Of a DNA stretch of 64,000 nt, positions 62,159 to 64,000 are shown one piece after another. The stretch's first letter is position 1. Each line of letters starts with the position of its first letter. The position numbers and the translations under genes are program-made. This stretch comes from Anaerofustis butyriciformans (lineage in GTDB: Bacteria > Bacillota > Clostridia > Eubacteriales > Anaerofustaceae): positions 62,001 to 126,000 of the forward strand of contig NZ_JAYFFH010000001.1 in the NCBI RefSeq assembly GCF_036289385.1, read 5' to 3'. The notes under the pieces are model-generated. The model was not told the origin of the DNA. It ran no database searches and saw nothing but the letters and a program-made list of their open reading frames with translations.

Positions 62159-62731
62159 ATGGAATTAAAAGATTACTTAAATCATTTAAACGAAGGTAAG
62201 GTAGTTAAAGGCGGAAGCGACGTACATTTATATATGCATAAAGTAAGCGATGAGGCAAGAAGAATTACATCACAAATAAATGGAAAGTATCATACAAACG
62301 ATGAAATAAGAGAATTATTCTCAAAACTTATTGGAAAAGAAGTTGATGAAACATTTGCTTTGTTTCCACCTTTTTATTCTGACTGTGGTAAAAATATAAC
62401 CGTTGGTAAAAATGTATTTTTCAACTCCGGCTGCTGTCTGCAAGATCAAGGAGGAATTGAGATAGGGGACGGTTCACTTCTTGGGCATAACGTTGTAATA
62501 GCAACACTTAATCACGATTTTAATCCAAATAAAAGAAGCGATATGCATCCAAAACCTGTAAAAATTGGTAAAAACGTATGGGTTGGCGCAAATTCTACGA
62601 TAGTACCGGGAGTAACCATAGGAGACGGAGCAATAGTTGCCGCAGGGGCTGTTGTAACAAAAGATGTTGAAGCAAATTCAATCGTAGGAGGAGTTCCTGC
62701 AAAGTTTATTAAATATATTAGTGAAGAATAA
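62159..62731 (+). CDS. Sugar O-acetyltransferase, left-handed beta-helix (maltose acetyltransferase-like)
   Basis: A 190-residue cytoplasmic acetyl-CoA transferase. The N-terminal Mac-type helical segment (residues 1-60) precedes hexapeptide repeats forming a left-handed beta-helix: FFNSGCCLQDQGGIEIGDGSLLG, then TLNHDFNP with the catalytic-type His near residue 119, and KIGKNVWVGANSTIVPGVTIG. The acceptor (maltose, galactoside or other) cannot be told. AAGGAGA SD at 62150-62156. Terminator follows. Confidence 0.9.
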   Translation: MELKDYLNHLNEGKVVKGGSDVHLYMHKVSDEARRITSQINGKYHTNDEIRELFSKLIGKEVDETFALFPPFYSDCGKNITVGKNVFFNSGCCLQDQGGIEIGDGSLLGHNVVIATLNHDFNPNKRSDMHPKPVKIGKNVWVGANSTIVPGVTIGDGAIVAAGAVVTKDVEANSIVGGVPAKFIKYISEE

Positions 62732-62732
62732 A

Positions 62733-62757
62733 GCACGGTTGTTACCGTGTTTTTTTA
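62733..62757 (+). terminator. Terminator of the acetyltransferase gene
   Basis: Stem CACGGT / ACCGTG, loop TGTT, followed by a long T run. Confidence 0.9.
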
Positions 62758-62766
62758 TTTTTTTTG

Positions 62767-62795
62767 TTGACAATTTAAGTATTTAAGAATATACT
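62767..62795 (+). promoter_or_regulatory. Strong sigma-A promoter of the ferredoxin operon
   Basis: Consensus TTGACA at 62767-62772 and TATACT at 62790-62795 (5 of 6), spacer 17. Confidence 0.8.
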
Positions 62796-62800
62796 TAAAT
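62773..62800 (+). promoter_or_regulatory. Probable operator, 10-bp inverted repeat across spacer and -10
   Basis: ATTTAAGTAT (62773-62782) and ATACTTAAAT (62791-62800), perfect, spaced by 8 bases. The dyad starts right after the -35 and covers the -10, where a repressor would block RNA polymerase. The ArsR protein encoded as third gene of this operon is the obvious candidate ligand. Confidence 0.65.
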
Positions 62801-62820
62801 AAAAAATTTAGGAGAAGTTA

Positions 62821-63024
62821 ATGAAAAGTAAATTTTATGCGGTTGTTTCAAATAATTGCGTGGCCTGCGGTGCTTGTATGAAAGTATGTCCAAGAGAGGC
62901 AATAAAAGTAAAAAAAGGAGTAAGAGCTTTTGTTGATGAGTCTTTATGCGTTGGATGCGGGCTTTGTGTCAATACCTGCCCTGCGGGAGTAATCAGCAAA
63001 GTAGAAAGGGGAAAAGATGAATAA
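62821..63024 (+). CDS. 2[4Fe-4S] ferredoxin
   Basis: A 67-residue electron carrier with two clusters: CVACGACMKVCPREAI (residues about 13-28) and CVGCGLCVNTCPAGVI (about 43-58), each C-x2-C-x2-C-x3-CP. A short extra N-terminus (KSKFYAVVSNN) and an acidic end are present. SD AGGAG at 62810-62814. Its stop overlaps the start of the next gene by 8 bases, so it is translationally coupled to the iron-sulfur membrane protein. Confidence 0.93.
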   Translation: MKSKFYAVVSNNCVACGACMKVCPREAIKVKKGVRAFVDESLCVGCGLCVNTCPAGVISKVERGKDE

Positions 63025-63622
63025 GAAAAAACATTGGTATGATTATTTATGGATATACACACCTTTATATTTGATTTTAGGTTTATTTAACATATTATTT
63101 GCATGGCTTGGAATGATTGAATTTTTAATTCCTCTTTTTATTGCATTATTTGGAGGAAAAGCTTTTTGCAATAAATATTGTGCAAGGGGACAGTTATTTG
63201 ATATACTTGGTAATAAGTTAAATTTATCAAGAAAAAAAGTTCCTCCAAAACTTTTATCTTCTAATTGGTTTAGATATTCATTTTTATTATTTTTTATGAG
63301 TATGTTTGTTTTAATGATAATAAACACCATAAATGTATTTTGGGGAGTTAATGATTTAAAGGAAGTAATAAAAATTTTATGGACTTTTAAGGTTCCTTTT
63401 GGATTTTCTTATACTTCGTCTATTTTCCCAGACTTTGTAGCACAGTTTGCATTTGGAATGTATGGAATGATGCTTACATCTTTTATTTTAGGTTTTGTTA
63501 CTATGTTATTTTTTAGACCTAGAAGCTGGTGTGTGTACTGTCCTATGGGAACAATGACACAGTGCGTTTGTAAAATAAAGGAAGGTGGTTTTAGTGGAAT
63601 TAAAAGCGCAGAAAGTAAGTGA
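63017..63622 (+). CDS. NapH/CcoG-like 4Fe-4S-type membrane protein
   Basis: A 201-residue protein with four hydrophobic helices (about residues 15-45, 78-100, 125-150 by stretches) and two cytoplasmic cysteine loops, CNKYCARGQLF near residue 52 and WCVYCPMGTMTQCVCK near 170. C-x-x-C-P-x-G motifs of this kind define the Fer4_5 (NapH/YccM-like) family of membrane electron-transfer proteins. The usual C-terminal ferredoxin domain is missing and may be supplied by the separate ferredoxin encoded just upstream. The 3' end overlaps the ArsR gene by 29 bases. Electron donor and acceptor unknown. Confidence 0.8.
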   Translation: MNKKKHWYDYLWIYTPLYLILGLFNILFAWLGMIEFLIPLFIALFGGKAFCNKYCARGQLFDILGNKLNLSRKKVPPKLLSSNWFRYSFLLFFMSMFVLMIINTINVFWGVNDLKEVIKILWTFKVPFGFSYTSSIFPDFVAQFAFGMYGMMLTSFILGFVTMLFFRPRSWCVYCPMGTMTQCVCKIKEGGFSGIKSAESK

Positions 63623-63875
63623 TGTTTTAAAAATAATATCAAATAAAAATCGTCTTCTTATTCTATGCTATTTGGAAGAGGGAGAATTAAGCGTAGGTCA
63701 ATTAAGCGAAAAAATAGATTCTATTTCCATGGCTGCAATTTCACAGCATTTAAACGCACTTAAACTTGCGGGGATTGTAGAAAGCGAGAAAAAGGGATTA
63801 AGTGTTTTTTATCATATAAGTGATATGAGAGTTGTTGAAGTTATGAAAACTTTAAAAGAACTTTATTGTAAATAA
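63594..63875 (+). CDS. ArsR-family regulator of the persulfide-sensing (BigR/SqrR) type
   Basis: A 93-residue winged-helix repressor. The start is GTG 63594, 5 bases after GGAAGGTGG (63580-63588); an upstream GTG at 63585 lies within that SD. HTH: MAAISQHLNALKLAGIVESEKKG. The classical metal site ELCVCDL is absent (ELSVGQL instead). Two cysteines only: C25 in RLLILCYLEEGE and C92 in LKELYCK, exactly where BigR, SqrR and YgaV carry their dithiol pair that forms a tetrasulfide with reactive sulfur. Hence sulfur or redox sensing is inferred. Third gene of the ferredoxin operon, presumed autoregulator. Confidence 0.85.
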   Translation: MELKAQKVSDVLKIISNKNRLLILCYLEEGELSVGQLSEKIDSISMAAISQHLNALKLAGIVESEKKGLSVFYHISDMRVVEVMKTLKELYCK

Positions 63876-63906
63876 AAAAGAAAGTATTTATACTTTCTTT
63901 TTTTTT
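63874..63906. terminator. Bidirectional terminator after the ArsR gene
   Basis: Stem AAAAAAGAAAGTA / TACTTTCTTTTTT, loop TTTA, long T run; also serves the leftward partial gene ending at 63905. Confidence 0.9.
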
Positions 63907-64000
63907 AAACTTCGTTGATGATTTGTACATCTTCCATTTGTTTTTTTATGTATTCGATGTTTACATCTTTTATCCATATATTTCCACTGTCAACTCCCAG
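63905..64000 (-). CDS. C-terminal end of an unidentified protein (partial)
   Basis: A leftward frame enters from the right edge and stops at TAA (63907-63905), giving the last 31 residues, starting LGVDSGNIWIKDVNIEYIKK. It is open throughout and ends at a terminator shared with the ArsR gene, which supports a real 3' end. Too short to assign a family. Confidence 0.55.
   Translation of the reverse strand: MGVDSGNIWIKDVNIEYIKKQMEDVQIINEV

Overview
The window is a strongly AT-rich stretch of bacterial chromosome. Codons end mostly in A or T, SD motifs of the AGGAGG or GAGGT type precede most genes, and stem-U-tract terminators are frequent. Gene content points to an anaerobic Clostridia-type Firmicute (Eubacteriales): a Clostridia-like division and cell wall cluster with murA between murG and divIB, a PASTA-type class B PBP, a PdaA-like deacetylase that suggests endospore ability, rubrerythrin, DUF1540, and KtrAB-type potassium uptake. 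Species cannot be fixed from sequence alone. I saw no tRNA, rRNA, CRISPR array, insertion sequence or prophage.

Layout. 1-11.9 kb: division and cell wall cluster (ftsL-like end, PBP, murF, mraY, murD, ftsW, murG, murA, divIB, ftsZ), ending at a strong terminator. 12-20 kb: small, mostly single-gene units: two PspC-domain proteins, a PHP hydrolase, leuS, DUF2752 and TM2 membrane proteins, an Rgg-like regulator divergent from an otherwise unlisted 53-aa gene, a DUF1540 protein and a PdaA-like deacetylase. 20-33.5 kb: typA, two tandem YgjV-like genes, an M50-type membrane protease, UPF0316, mtnN-recX, rubrerythrin, a permuted NlpC/P60-like protein overlapping a VTT-domain protein, a two-component system, and a split chromate transporter. 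33.5-41.4 kb: a 50-aa membrane protein, rapZ-yvcK, trkA-trkH on the other strand, a zinc-ribbon membrane protein, and lon-engB. 42-49.6 kb: one long rightward array, two eroded MoeA-like genes, malic enzyme, pheS and pheT. 49.6-57 kb: two secreted GH73-type glucosaminidase paralogues flanking a MetE-like methyltransferase; the second paralogue carries an in-frame stop. 57-61 kb: an rRNA methyltransferase and the tig-clpP-clpX operon. 61-64 kb: a LysR regulator divergent from an acetyltransferase, then a ferredoxin / NapH-like / ArsR operon.

Most of the window is housekeeping. The observations I rate highest are: (1) the terminal operon, whose ArsR protein has the cysteine pair of persulfide sensors and whose promoter carries a 10-bp inverted repeat; (2) the Rgg-like regulator with a divergent 53-aa gene; (3) two adjacent MoeA-like proteins that have lost complementary halves of the active site, suggesting a heterodimer; (4) the in-frame stop in an otherwise intact 2.7-kb hydrolase gene next to its paralogue; (5) two leader structures, one masking the murA ribosome-binding site on read-through RNA and one in the lon 5' leader.
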